Below are positions 13,803 to 21,169 of a stretch of DNA of 24,513 nt, piece after piece. The DNA is from Desulfobacterales bacterium. Lineage in GTDB: Bacteria; Desulfobacterota; Desulfobacteria; Desulfobacterales; C00003060. Numbering within the stretch: position 1 is the first letter of the stretch; each line of letters opens with the position of its first letter. The translations under genes were made by a program, and so were the position numbers. The notes under the pieces were generated by a model. The model searched no databases and was not told where the DNA came from. It saw nothing but the letters and a program-made list of their open reading frames with translations. The stretch is from positions 1-24,513 of the forward strand of contig JAUWXJ010000009.1 of NCBI GenBank assembly GCA_030616425.1. The letters are read 5' to 3'.

Positions 13803-14240
13803 TCAATCCGTGATGCTGAACCTCAAAACATGAAGAGTATTCCCTTCCTGGTCAGTTATTTCTAGACGCCAAGGACCTTTATCAGCCTCTCTAAGCTGAA
13901 TGCCGCTAAATGTTGACCAACGAGGGGGTTGAAGGAAGAGCTTTATCTTGGTGCTAAGCTTGTCCCTGTGAAACCAGTTATGGTAAATAAACGTTTTTTC
14001 AGGCACAGGATCAAATGATGTGAAACAGGAAACCCTGCCGATCCCAATGGAGAAAACGATTGCCCGGTTCTGGGGGGTGTAGTCTTTTATTTCTTCACAC
14101 ATTACTGTTTCCACTAGCGTCAACGTTTTGAGAGGTGAGGCAGACAAAGAATCTCGATTCTCTTGCGGGAGTGTATGTGAAGGGACGAAAAAATCGATAA
14201 AAAGGAGTACACAAAGGAATACAAACGATTTGTATCTCAT
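13803..14240 (-). CDS. DUF2914 domain exported protein
   Basis: The 145-residue product starts with a hydrophobic signal (YKSFVFLCVLLFIDFFV). It then has a DUF2914 domain of about 105 residues: LVETVMCEEI, VFSIGIGRVSCFTSF, TFIYHNWFHRDKL, and the Trp-containing GPWRLEITDQEGNTL. The domain is often found at the C-terminus of bacterial envelope proteins and its role is unknown. I chose ATG 14240 because it puts the signal peptide at the N-terminus; a GTG at 14318 is also in frame, but its extra 26 residues look unstructured. It lies immediately upstream of CdaA, suggesting coupling to c-di-AMP or envelope control. Confidence 0.75.
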   Translation of the reverse strand: MRYKSFVFLCVLLFIDFFVPSHTLPQENRDSLSASPLKTLTLVETVMCEEIKDYTPQNRAIVFSIGIGRVSCFTSFDPVPEKTFIYHNWFHRDKLSTKIKLFLQPPRWSTFSGIQLREADKGPWRLEITDQEGNTLHVLRFSITD

Positions 14241-14368
14241 TTCAATGCGGCTGACTGTATAACAACACCCAAGTTTGCGTAAATCCCCCGGATTTGTCTG
14301 TTCCAAGGGGCTCAGCACCCACGTTCAATGGGCCCTAAAGCCTAAAATATCTGATATTTCAATTTTTT

Positions 14369-14664
14369 TCAAGTGAAAACAAACAGTTTTTGTCTGGATT
14401 CTCCACCACCTTTTGTGCGATCCGGTGCCCAGAACTCTTTTCCACCACGTTTTTTGCCTTTTAGTCGTTTCCAAAACTCATCGGCTATGCCGATGGTATA
14501 GTATACGCAGCCACTACAGGCGCAATACCACGATCACACCGATCGATTAAGAAGATTTTCTGCGTATTCCCTCCGTCAGCTCTCCTGTCAAGCAAAAACT
14601 GCATATACACTACCGCGACAGGTTTGTTGCCGAGTTTCTCACCACAAGCACATTTCGTACCCAA
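14369..14664 (-). pseudogene. Frameshifted remnant of an unidentified protein gene
   Basis: On the minus strand, 59 codons from a TTG at 14664 read as plausible protein with a CACGE cysteine pair, VAVVYMQFLLDRRADG and FLIDRCDRG, stopping at a TAG (14487-14485). One frame over, across a TATACTATAC slippage-like site, the reading goes on as IADEFWKRLKGKKRGGKEFW to a TGA at 14371-14369. Both halves look protein-like, which suggests one gene broken by a single-base insertion. There is no ribosome site and no family I recognise. The rest of 14241-14840 shows nothing else I can support. Confidence 0.3.
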
Positions 14665-14840
14665 TCATTATACCACACTAAGGGAATCACCAATCATCCC
14701 TTGTCCACAAGGTTCAGAGTTGACGGGCAAAAGATTAATGAAGCCGTGCCTCTTATTTAGACCAAAAACACCTTAACCCCAACAAGATAGATGAGGGCAG
14801 AGGCTTCAAAAACCGTCTCGTTCGCGGATCTGTAACCATT

Positions 14841-14869
14841 TTGACTTTCCGTTTTTTTGGTGTTATATT
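14841..14869 (+). promoter_or_regulatory. Sigma-70-like promoter of the second selenoprotein gene
   Basis: TTGACT (14841-14846) and TATATT (14864-14869) are separated by exactly 17 bases. Transcription would begin near 14876, only about six bases before the ATG at 14882. No Shine-Dalgarno is visible, so the message would be nearly leaderless. Confidence 0.55.
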
Positions 14870-14881
14870 AATACGTTTAAT

Positions 14882-15064
14882 ATGAGAGAATCTTCAATTC
14901 AGTGTCTAGAATGCGGTGGGAGCCTGTCGATTCGTCGATCCTGACGCGCTGTCTATTTGTGCTGTAGGTCGTGCGGCGCACAATTTCGTTTAGAGCAATA
15001 TCTGGAATCGATGGACGATGCTGTTGAGGACGAAGTGGCAAGTGAGCCGTGTGACAGGTTTTGA
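14882..15064 (+). CDS. Small dual-CxxC selenoprotein, copy 2 (in-frame UGA)
   Basis: With the UGA at 14942-14944 read as selenocysteine, the product has 60 residues: Cys8/Cys11 (CLEC), Sec21 in RRSU, then Cys27, and Cys28/Cys31 (CRSC), and a tail rich in Asp and Glu ending CDRF. It is the paralogue of 11066-11248, about 70 percent identical in protein, with no gaps and every cysteine and the UGA kept. Many differences are synonymous (for example TGC/TGT at cysteines). A matching SECIS-like hairpin lies 14 nt beyond the UGA. The layout suggests a zinc-ribbon-like redox or metal-binding protein. A good promoter stands just upstream, and a DUF2155 lipoprotein gene follows after 72 bp. Confidence 0.82.
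14959..14979 (+). promoter_or_regulatory. Putative bacterial SECIS element, copy 2
   Basis: GUGCUGU (14959-14965) pairs with GCGGCGC (14973-14979) around the loop AGGUCGU. Compared with copy 1, two stem positions differ (G-U versus G-C, C-G versus U-G) and both keep pairing. The loop keeps its AGGU and final GU, and the distance from the UGA is identical. Confidence 0.7.
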
Positions 15065-15136
15065 TTGGAGTCACAATGTCGGGATGAGGCCCGGTTCGCG
15101 GTTCAGGATTCTTGGAGGCTACAGAAAATAATAACT

Positions 15137-15730
15137 ATGCTTAAAAAAGTTCTGATTCTTGTTGTTTTGGCTGTAGTTTGGATATTTTTGTTTGCTTTCG
15201 GGTGCCAGAAAAAAGAAGAGACAGAGACGGCTCAAAACGTGCCAGGGACACCAATTGAAACAGGCAAAAACCAAATGCCTTCCAACATCGGAATGGAATA
15301 CCCCAAAGAAATGTTGGAAGCAATACAGAAGTCGAAGGATAAAATATCTGAATCAGCCCCGGTAAAGAAAGGCCATGTGCCAGTTGTCGTACCCGCTGAC
15401 GTCCAGAGTAAATGGAAGGCTGTCGTAATAGAGGTTGCCAATAAACAGACGAATGACCAAAAAGATTATGTGGTTGATATTAGCCAAGGCTTCACCATTC
15501 CTAACACCAAGATAAAACTTAATGTAGTGGCTTTTCTACCCGATTTTTCTATGTCCGCCAAGGGGATAACTTCTCGCTCAAATGAGCTTAGAAACCCTGC
15601 TGCCAAGGTAGTCATCTACGAGGACGATACAAAAATCTTCGAAGGCTGGCTGTTTCAAAAACTTCCCACGGTTCATCCCTTTGTACACAAAGTGTATGCT
15701 ATTAGGCTTAAGGGCGAAAAATCGACCTAG
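15137..15730 (+). CDS. DUF2155 domain lipoprotein
   Basis: The 197-residue protein starts with a lipoprotein signal (MLKKVLILVVLAVVWIFLF) and an FAFGC lipobox, Cys23 being the lipidation site. A low-complexity linker follows. From about residue 90 a DUF2155-like domain appears: AVVIEVANKQT, GFTIPNTKIKLNVVAFLPDF, and the family's IFEGWLFQKLP...HPFVHKVYAI ending. It is an envelope protein of unknown role. The ATG at 15137 suits the signal peptide, but the only GGAGG is 18 bases upstream, so translation may be coupled or inefficient. Confidence 0.75.
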   Translation: MLKKVLILVVLAVVWIFLFAFGCQKKEETETAQNVPGTPIETGKNQMPSNIGMEYPKEMLEAIQKSKDKISESAPVKKGHVPVVVPADVQSKWKAVVIEVANKQTNDQKDYVVDISQGFTIPNTKIKLNVVAFLPDFSMSAKGITSRSNELRNPAAKVVIYEDDTKIFEGWLFQKLPTVHPFVHKVYAIRLKGEKST

Positions 15731-15833
15731 AGAAAAAATCTTCGTCTTCCAGCTTTTTCTTCTTGTCGCCAAACTCGGACAATCTCGCGAATCTATGAAT
15801 GGAGCAGACACCTACACAAAGAGCCTTAGAGCC

Positions 15834-16031
15834 GGTTTCAAAACCCTTTAGCGAGGTCCATTTTGACCATTTTGCCTAAAAGTTCTTAGTGAAGCGAGGC
15901 GTAAAAATTGGAACTGTTTGAGGGCGTTAGCCCGAGTTAGCGCATAGCTTCACTACGTGCTCCAATTTTAGCGGAGCAAACTTAGAACTTTCCAAAATGG
16001 TCAAACAAACGAGAAAAAGGGTTTTGAAACC
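15834..16031. repeat. MITE-like palindromic element, copy B
   Basis: It begins GGTTTCAAAACCCTTT and ends GGGTTTTGAAACC. Its reverse complement follows copy A (5832-6009) almost base for base in both arms. The centres differ: here a GGGCGTTAGCCC hairpin plus extra sequence. It lies in the 348-bp space between two converging genes (the DUF2155 lipoprotein and the methyltransferase). Confidence 0.8.
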
Positions 16032-16078
16032 ACTTCTAGAAACCCGGGACCACTTTGTGAGTTCCGGGTGGTTCGCAC

Positions 16079-16858
16079 TTATGGCTTCTGGCCTGCGGCA
16101 AGCATGCGATGGTTCATGAAGCCATAGTCACCTCTGCGCTGGTGGGGGAAAAAATTGGTATGGACATTGACCCGTTTAAACCCGGCCTCTTCCAGCAGGG
16201 CTGCAACGGTTTCGGACTCATATAGTCGGATGGAGTAAGTGGAGTCGCGAATTACCCCTTTTTCTTTGCTCACGACCATTTCGCGTGCATATATTGTGTT
16301 CCCCTCCATGTTGCGCTGACGATAGACCACGACATCAGTACCGATCTCATGCCACGCATTTGGATTGAATGAATCCTTGACCTCTGCTCCGTCGGTCACG
16401 TCAATCAAGAGCCAGCCACCTGGGCGCAGTACACGTCTTGCCTCGGCCAGTATTTGCGCATCACCAGTAGGTTCTGGGATATAACCGAGGGAATTGCCCA
16501 TGATGAGGACGTGGTCAAAATACTCGGAAGGGAGCCCTGTGCTTCTTGCATCAGCCTGGACAAACTCGAGAGAATGATTGCACTCAGCCGCGCGTGTCCT
16601 GGCAAGATCAATCAGATACTGGGAATAGTCGAGCAGAGTGCATCCGGTAAAACCACGCGCGTACAATTCAAGGCTATGGCGCCCGTGGCCGCCGCAGAGA
16701 TCCAAGATCCTGTGTCCGGGATGGAGCGGGAGTAATTCACAGATGAGATCCACCTCACGGCGAGTGATCTCTTCATCGCAAACCGAGCGGGCGTCGGTGA
16801 GGAGATAAACCTCATCGAACATGGTTTTCCACCACTCAGGGTCAACCTTGATGTTCAT
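16079..16858 (-). CDS. Class I SAM-dependent methyltransferase
   Basis: The 259-residue protein has motif I ILDLCGGHGRHS at residues 51-62, an acidic LLDYSQYL motif II, a VQADARSTGLP motif III, and LRPGGWLLIDV. The C-terminal part contains a beta sheet typical of small-molecule methyltransferases of the UbiE/cyclopropane type. The substrate is unknown. Its ATG overlaps the stop of the ATP-grasp gene by one base (TAATG), so translation is probably coupled and the two enzymes likely act on the same molecule. Confidence 0.88.
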   Translation of the reverse strand: MNIKVDPEWWKTMFDEVYLLTDARSVCDEEITRREVDLICELLPLHPGHRILDLCGGHGRHSLELYARGFTGCTLLDYSQYLIDLARTRAAECNHSLEFVQADARSTGLPSEYFDHVLIMGNSLGYIPEPTGDAQILAEARRVLRPGGWLLIDVTDGAEVKDSFNPNAWHEIGTDVVVYRQRNMEGNTIYAREMVVSKEKGVIRDSTYSIRLYESETVAALLEEAGFKRVNVHTNFFPHQRRGDYGFMNHRMLAAGQKP

Positions 16859-18246
16859 TATTGCTCCGGATTGGTTTCAAAACTGAAGAGCCCGTCTGAG
16901 GCAAAAATTGCAGGCGTACCGCCCCAGGGCTGGAGACGCGCAATTTCAAGCTCTTCTTCCTCAATCTTTACGATGTCATCCAGTTCGCCGGAGAGCCACA
17001 TCTTCTCGAGGGTCAAGCAGTCAGACCATATGGCAGCACAATAAGCCTCAAGGGACTCGAGTTGGTGTGTGGTGATTACCCTTGGCCTCAGCGCGATCTT
17101 GATTGGGCCGAGTAAGTAGGTAAAGTTGTGATCCGTGGCCATTTTTTTCTGCATCTCAGCAACCTCGAAAAGCTCCCCGTATTCCATACCCAAAATCGCT
17201 TCGTTGATTCGATTCACGGCCTCGTCCACGCTCACGTCAGAACGAAGCACGGCCAACGGCTGAACTCCGCCGCCGCTTCCTACGTTCGTTGGCACTCCAC
17301 CAAACCGGCTCAAGAATCCGAACAGTCCTTTTGGCCCCATCAGGCAGCGGAAATCAGTCTGGCAGCGCTCTAAAGTAATATGGTTTTTTCCCGGATTCAA
17401 TGTGGGGATATCTTCAGCCCATAATTCAAGAGGAATCTTTTCTTGAACGATATAATTCTCATCCTTTAGAGCAATAGCGACCGCTTCATCGGCGTCATTG
17501 TTGACAATCCCGACCCTCACTCCCTTGCCAGAATAACCTCTCTCGGGCTTAAGCACCAGGTTGTCCCAGTGGGAGCGGGTCCACTCGATCAAATCGTCGA
17601 TCTCTTCGCCCTTGGGTCCGCTGGTGCGGCGGGGATAAAATTGGCGTGTCCAAGGGGTTCGCTGCACGATATCGGCGTGAAACCGATTTTGATGAGGGCC
17701 TGTGATAACTTCGAACATGCTCTTGACATTTATCGGTTCTGTGCCTCGAGGGTTGATGACGCGCCTCTCTTGAACAGCCCGCAAAAGGGGGGTCAGGTTG
17801 TGCTTTCGGTGCAGGGCCAACAGCACGTCGGTGTTAAAATCAATAAAGATCACTGAAACAGGCTGGCCTTGATACCAGACGCGGCCTTTTTTTAGTTCCA
17901 GTTCATGCGGAGCGATCAGTACCCCCGAGATACCCTCGAAGGTGTGGAGAAGTTCGGCCAGGTTCCTGTTTTCGGTTACGCTTTCCAAGGTCTCTTCTTC
18001 AGCCACCACCGCAATCAGCCCTGGATTGCTCCCCTCCCTGGCTTGGTGTGATTGAACGAGCATCTCCGCAAACCCGTTCACCGGAAATAAGAGTGGATGG
18101 TCAAAGTCGAGGTCAACCGTGATAGGACGAATTCGATTGAGCCTCAGCCATACGGCCTTACCTATGATTTGCGTGATGCGCTGATAGTCCCAGCCGCCAG
18201 GGCTACCGAGGTTCCATTCCGAGTGATATCCAAAAAAGTCTTTCAA
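16858..18246 (-). CDS. ATP-grasp-like ligase, unknown substrate
   Basis: The 462-residue protein has an ATP-grasp layout in its second half: NLVLKPERGYSGKGV (Lys233 and the glycine-rich loop at about 237-242), the hinge NYIVQEKIPLELW (about 264-276), TDFRCLMG (Asp298, Arg300) and PTNVGSGGGVQPLAVL near 319-334, where metal ligands usually lie. Residues 1-200 probably form the pre-ATP-grasp and substrate region. Such enzymes join a carboxylate to an amine through an acyl-phosphate. The TTG start is preceded by AAAGGTAGAAG. Coupled to a methyltransferase, it may build a small modified peptide or amide, which is inference. Confidence 0.72.
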   Translation of the reverse strand: MKDFFGYHSEWNLGSPGGWDYQRITQIIGKAVWLRLNRIRPITVDLDFDHPLLFPVNGFAEMLVQSHQAREGSNPGLIAVVAEEETLESVTENRNLAELLHTFEGISGVLIAPHELELKKGRVWYQGQPVSVIFIDFNTDVLLALHRKHNLTPLLRAVQERRVINPRGTEPINVKSMFEVITGPHQNRFHADIVQRTPWTRQFYPRRTSGPKGEEIDDLIEWTRSHWDNLVLKPERGYSGKGVRVGIVNNDADEAVAIALKDENYIVQEKIPLELWAEDIPTLNPGKNHITLERCQTDFRCLMGPKGLFGFLSRFGGVPTNVGSGGGVQPLAVLRSDVSVDEAVNRINEAILGMEYGELFEVAEMQKKMATDHNFTYLLGPIKIALRPRVITTHQLESLEAYCAAIWSDCLTLEKMWLSGELDDIVKIEEEELEIARLQPWGGTPAIFASDGLFSFETNPEQ

Positions 18247-18380
18247 TCGCTTCTACCTTTTATCTTTTATGCGATATGCGATTTGCAATGGAAAATCTCA
18301 TATCCCACATCCCATATCGCACATCCAGCACCCAGCGTCTGTATCTAGCAACCCCAAATTCTTTTTCATGAATGCTATAG

Positions 18381-20024
18381 TCAATTTATCTCATGACAGT
18401 TCGCTGGGTGCAAGGTTTTAAATCGTTTTTCAATCAGATGAAACGGGAGTTCTCCTCCTTCCAATAGTTGTTTGTGAAACTGATCTCGTCCCATTAGGGG
18501 GCCATAGGTCTCTCTCAATCTCATGATTTCATAACGGCCCAAACTATAACACAATTGATAGCCAGGATTAAGCCTGAAATGATCTATCTGGTATTTGGCC
18601 TCTTCAGTGCCAAATCCAGCAGTCGTCACCAATCTCACGGCGTCTTCTCTGTCGAGCATACCTGTGGTCAAACCGACGTCGATTTGACATCGTGCTGCCC
18701 TCCATAGCCTTCGCTTGTAATCGACCAAGTAATCCATTGGAGTATTAACATAACCATACTCGGCCAAGAGTGATTCGGCATAGTACGCCCAACCTTCGTA
18801 AAAAAGAGGTGATTCGATTTGACGTCGTACTGGGTTTTTCAGCTTCCTTCGAACAGTATCCAACAGATGGTGCCCTGGGAAAGTCTCATGGGCAGCAAGG
18901 AATTTGTATTCGCGATGAAGCCGCTTCTTGACAAGGTCTGCAGTTCCTTTGCCTCTCTGCTGTACTATTTGTGTTGTCATATAGAAGAAATCTTTTTCCC
19001 TGACGTCTGCGGTAAAGGCTGCGCTAAAAGAGGCTGAACTGCGGACAGATCGCAGATAAGTCGGTGTTTCACAAAGTTCCAGCGACGAGCTGAAATTAAG
19101 ACCCTTGAAACCCTGCTCCTGGAAAAACCCCCCCAATCGTTCTATTTCTTGTTGATACAGGGGAATGGTGTCTGTTTTTTCAATGTCCGATGGACAGTAC
19201 GCATGATACAACTCCCTCCATGATCTGCTGGGATCTATGGTCGCTTGAAGCTTCTTTAGATGCTCCAAGTTCTCATGCCATTCGTCCACCGCAATTTCGA
19301 ATACTTCACGTGGGCTTCGGACAGACAGGAAATGGTTACTTAGTGTGGCCTCCAGAGCTGAAATAACAAATTGCTTGTCTGGAACAGGAGAAAGCCCATC
19401 CAAGAATTTTCCAAGACCTTCCAGAGCGGACCAAGCCTGTTGTAACGCCGTCGTGAAATCCAAAAAGCGATTGACAAAAGACTCGCTGATTTCAGTAAGG
19501 TAGTTTTTGCAGTCATCAAGCATAGCAAGTGCAGTCTGATGATAAGTCCTTGGCACGCTGTCGATATTGTTGATGGCTTGTTGCAGCAGGCGGGGGATTG
19601 CTTGCAAGCGGGCCAATGTCCTTTGTATCCGTTCTTCTGGCTTTGATGCCGGTTTTGTCAATGCGTGATCGAGCCCTATGAAAGCGATTTTCAAATAGAG
19701 CAAAGGATCATGACGCCACGATTTCTTCGTTTCTAGCTCTATCAAGACACCGGATGCATTCGCCTTTAATAGTTCAATGTCTATGCGCTTTTCGAGATCA
19801 TTTTCATGGGCAGCCACGAGGTCACATTTATTTCGGAATTGTTTAAGGGTGGAGAGACACTGGTCGATCAGGTCTTTATCAAGATCATCTACCTGGTCGT
19901 AATAGCGGCTGGCTGCCTCGGCTCGAGGAAGAAAGTGGAATTCATCACTAGCACACATCACTGGAAATAATTTGGCTATGTAGTCAAAGTAACTCGAGGC
20001 TAATTCAATCAGAGGGTCTTTCAT
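18381..20024 (-). CDS. DUF885 family putative metallopeptidase
   Basis: The 547-residue protein has the family's zinc-peptidase-like signature AAHETFPGHHLLD (His379, Glu380, then His385), with EGWAYYAESLL near 410-419 supplying a likely third ligand. The last quarter (GYQLCYSLGRYEIMRLRE) is also typical. DUF885 proteins of this size are thought to act as cytoplasmic or periplasmic carboxypeptidases, but activity is seldom proven. No signal peptide is present. The ribosome site before the ATG is weak. It is separated by 134 bp from the ATP-grasp gene, and that spacer holds CATATCGCA-like low-complexity sequence. Confidence 0.88.
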   Translation of the reverse strand: MKDPLIELASSYFDYIAKLFPVMCASDEFHFLPRAEAASRYYDQVDDLDKDLIDQCLSTLKQFRNKCDLVAAHENDLEKRIDIELLKANASGVLIELETKKSWRHDPLLYLKIAFIGLDHALTKPASKPEERIQRTLARLQAIPRLLQQAINNIDSVPRTYHQTALAMLDDCKNYLTEISESFVNRFLDFTTALQQAWSALEGLGKFLDGLSPVPDKQFVISALEATLSNHFLSVRSPREVFEIAVDEWHENLEHLKKLQATIDPSRSWRELYHAYCPSDIEKTDTIPLYQQEIERLGGFFQEQGFKGLNFSSSLELCETPTYLRSVRSSASFSAAFTADVREKDFFYMTTQIVQQRGKGTADLVKKRLHREYKFLAAHETFPGHHLLDTVRRKLKNPVRRQIESPLFYEGWAYYAESLLAEYGYVNTPMDYLVDYKRRLWRAARCQIDVGLTTGMLDREDAVRLVTTAGFGTEEAKYQIDHFRLNPGYQLCYSLGRYEIMRLRETYGPLMGRDQFHKQLLEGGELPFHLIEKRFKTLHPANCHEIN

Positions 20025-20218
20025 AGCAGAGCTCTAAGTACCCTGAGGGTGTGATGCAGCAGATGCAAATGTGAAAGCCATTTTGAGATATGATGGTTTA
20101 TAACATATGAGGACTCGATTTTTAAGTTGAAAAGAGAGGCGTCTATTAACGACTGGCAATCAACCAAGATTTGTTCTCGCAGTTTCGAATGTTTTGCAGA
20201 GGCCCGAAAACAAATTTC

Positions 20219-20271
20219 TTGACACAGAGGAGATTAACTGTCAAAATTTGTTGACTTTTCTATCGTCAACA
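20219..20271 (+). promoter_or_regulatory. Promoter and inverted-repeat operator before the cNMP-binding gene
   Basis: TTGACA (20219-20224) and CAAAAT (20242-20247), 17 bases apart, form a possible promoter. Overlapping it are alternating GTCAA/TTGAC motifs: TGTTGAC (20249-20255) opposes GTCAACA (20265-20271), and GTCAA just before opposes the same TTGAC. The half-sites resemble FNR/HcpR-type regulator sites, but their spacing is unusual. The remaining part of 20025-20310 holds nothing else I can support. Confidence 0.4.
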
Positions 20272-20310
20272 CTCGGTGCCACCTGCGGGCTGACTTAAGG
20301 GGGTGTTTCT

Positions 20311-20685
20311 ATGTTTAATGTAGCATCTGAGGAGACTTATCAGGATGGCCAGGTTATCTTTGAGGAAGGTAGTTCAGGGGACTGGGTCTATGCGATTGTG
20401 TCAGGTCAAGTGGAAATCTCCAAGGCGGTTGGAGGAAAGAAGGTTGTCATCGAAGTACTTCAGCCGGATGATGTATTTGGCGAACTCGGTTTCTTAGGAG
20501 GTTTTAAGCGGACAGCTACGGCCACAGCCATTGGCGAAACTATGGTTGGAATTATTGATCGGACATCTCTGGATGAGGAATTCAACAAGCTTTCTTCAGA
20601 TTTCAGGACCATTCTCGGGGCTGTGGTGGAAAGATTCAGGAAGATGATCGATCGGACATGGAGTGAGACAAAAGAAGGCAGTTGA
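20311..20685 (+). CDS. Stand-alone cyclic-nucleotide-binding domain protein
   Basis: The 124-residue protein is a single Crp/Fnr-type sensor domain: DGQVIFEEGSSGDWVYAIVSGQVEIS, then VLQPDDVFGELGFLGGFKRTATATA, which is the phosphate-binding cassette (Gly-Glu-Leu plus Arg-Thr-Ala). A C-terminal helix rich in Arg and Lys follows. The DNA-binding helix-turn-helix of Crp is absent. It may sense a nucleotide and signal by contact with another protein, perhaps the GAF histidine kinase 0.5 kb downstream. GGGGGTG before the ATG is the ribosome site. Confidence 0.85.
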   Translation: MFNVASEETYQDGQVIFEEGSSGDWVYAIVSGQVEISKAVGGKKVVIEVLQPDDVFGELGFLGGFKRTATATAIGETMVGIIDRTSLDEEFNKLSSDFRTILGAVVERFRKMIDRTWSETKEGS

Positions 20686-21070
20686 ACCGCAAAGCGAGCG
20701 CTTGCTTCGCGGGTTTAGGTGCCCCGATAAGTGAGATAGTCAATTTTTTTATGGCTCCCTTTGGTTCCGTCTGTAGAACGAGGTTCTGCTTTGCGGCAGC
20801 ACTTGTGAAGGCGGGGAGCGAGCCGGTCAACATATTGAAGAACCCTGCAGCAAGCTGCAGGGAATCTTCGACCGTAAGGAAGTTTACTATTTTTAGATTG
20901 TTTGCATCCCCTTGCTCCGCACGGGCATGCAAACTTAAACAAGGGCACTTCGTGCCTCTTTGTTTTACAGCTTGCAGCCGCTCAACAAAGCCATCTGCTG
21001 CGCAGGTGGTTATTTAGGCGCTCGCCCCCGTCCGCCTGCGGCGGGGAATGCGCTCGCTTTTGCGGTTCAA
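20682..21070. repeat. Hairpin-rich element with 20-bp terminal inverted repeats
   Basis: TTGAACCGCAAAGCGAGCGC (20682-20701) reappears inverted at 21050-21070 with one additional A. Between them lie many hairpins: CCCTGCAGC/GCTGCAGGG (20843-20862), GTTTGCAT/ATGCAAAC (about 20899-20934), GGCAC-TTC-GTGCC (about 20947), CCATCTGC/GCAGGTGG (about 20990-21010) and the CCGTCCGCC/GGCGGGG group. The left end overlaps the stop of the cNMP-binding gene. No coding frame has a ribosome site, and no transposase is present. It is probably a non-autonomous mobile element or a structured RNA region. Confidence 0.65.
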
Positions 21071-21169
21071 GACATTCCGTTCCTGTTCTTTCAATAAGTG
21101 CTTCATCTCCGCTCCATAAAAGAAAAAAACTGAGGGTTTTTTTGACATTACAAAAAGGCGCTTTTTTAT

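Noticed and set aside
15065..15136. N-terminal extension of the DUF2155 lipoprotein back to a TTG at 15065
   Set aside because: It would place 24 hydrophilic residues before a clear lipoprotein signal; the extension is only an accident of the frame shared with the selenoprotein gene.
16862..16886. TTGGTTTCAAAACT inside the ATP-grasp C-terminus as another repeat copy
   Set aside because: Only about 13 bases match the GGTTTCAAAAC terminus and neither flank continues, so chance similarity is likely.
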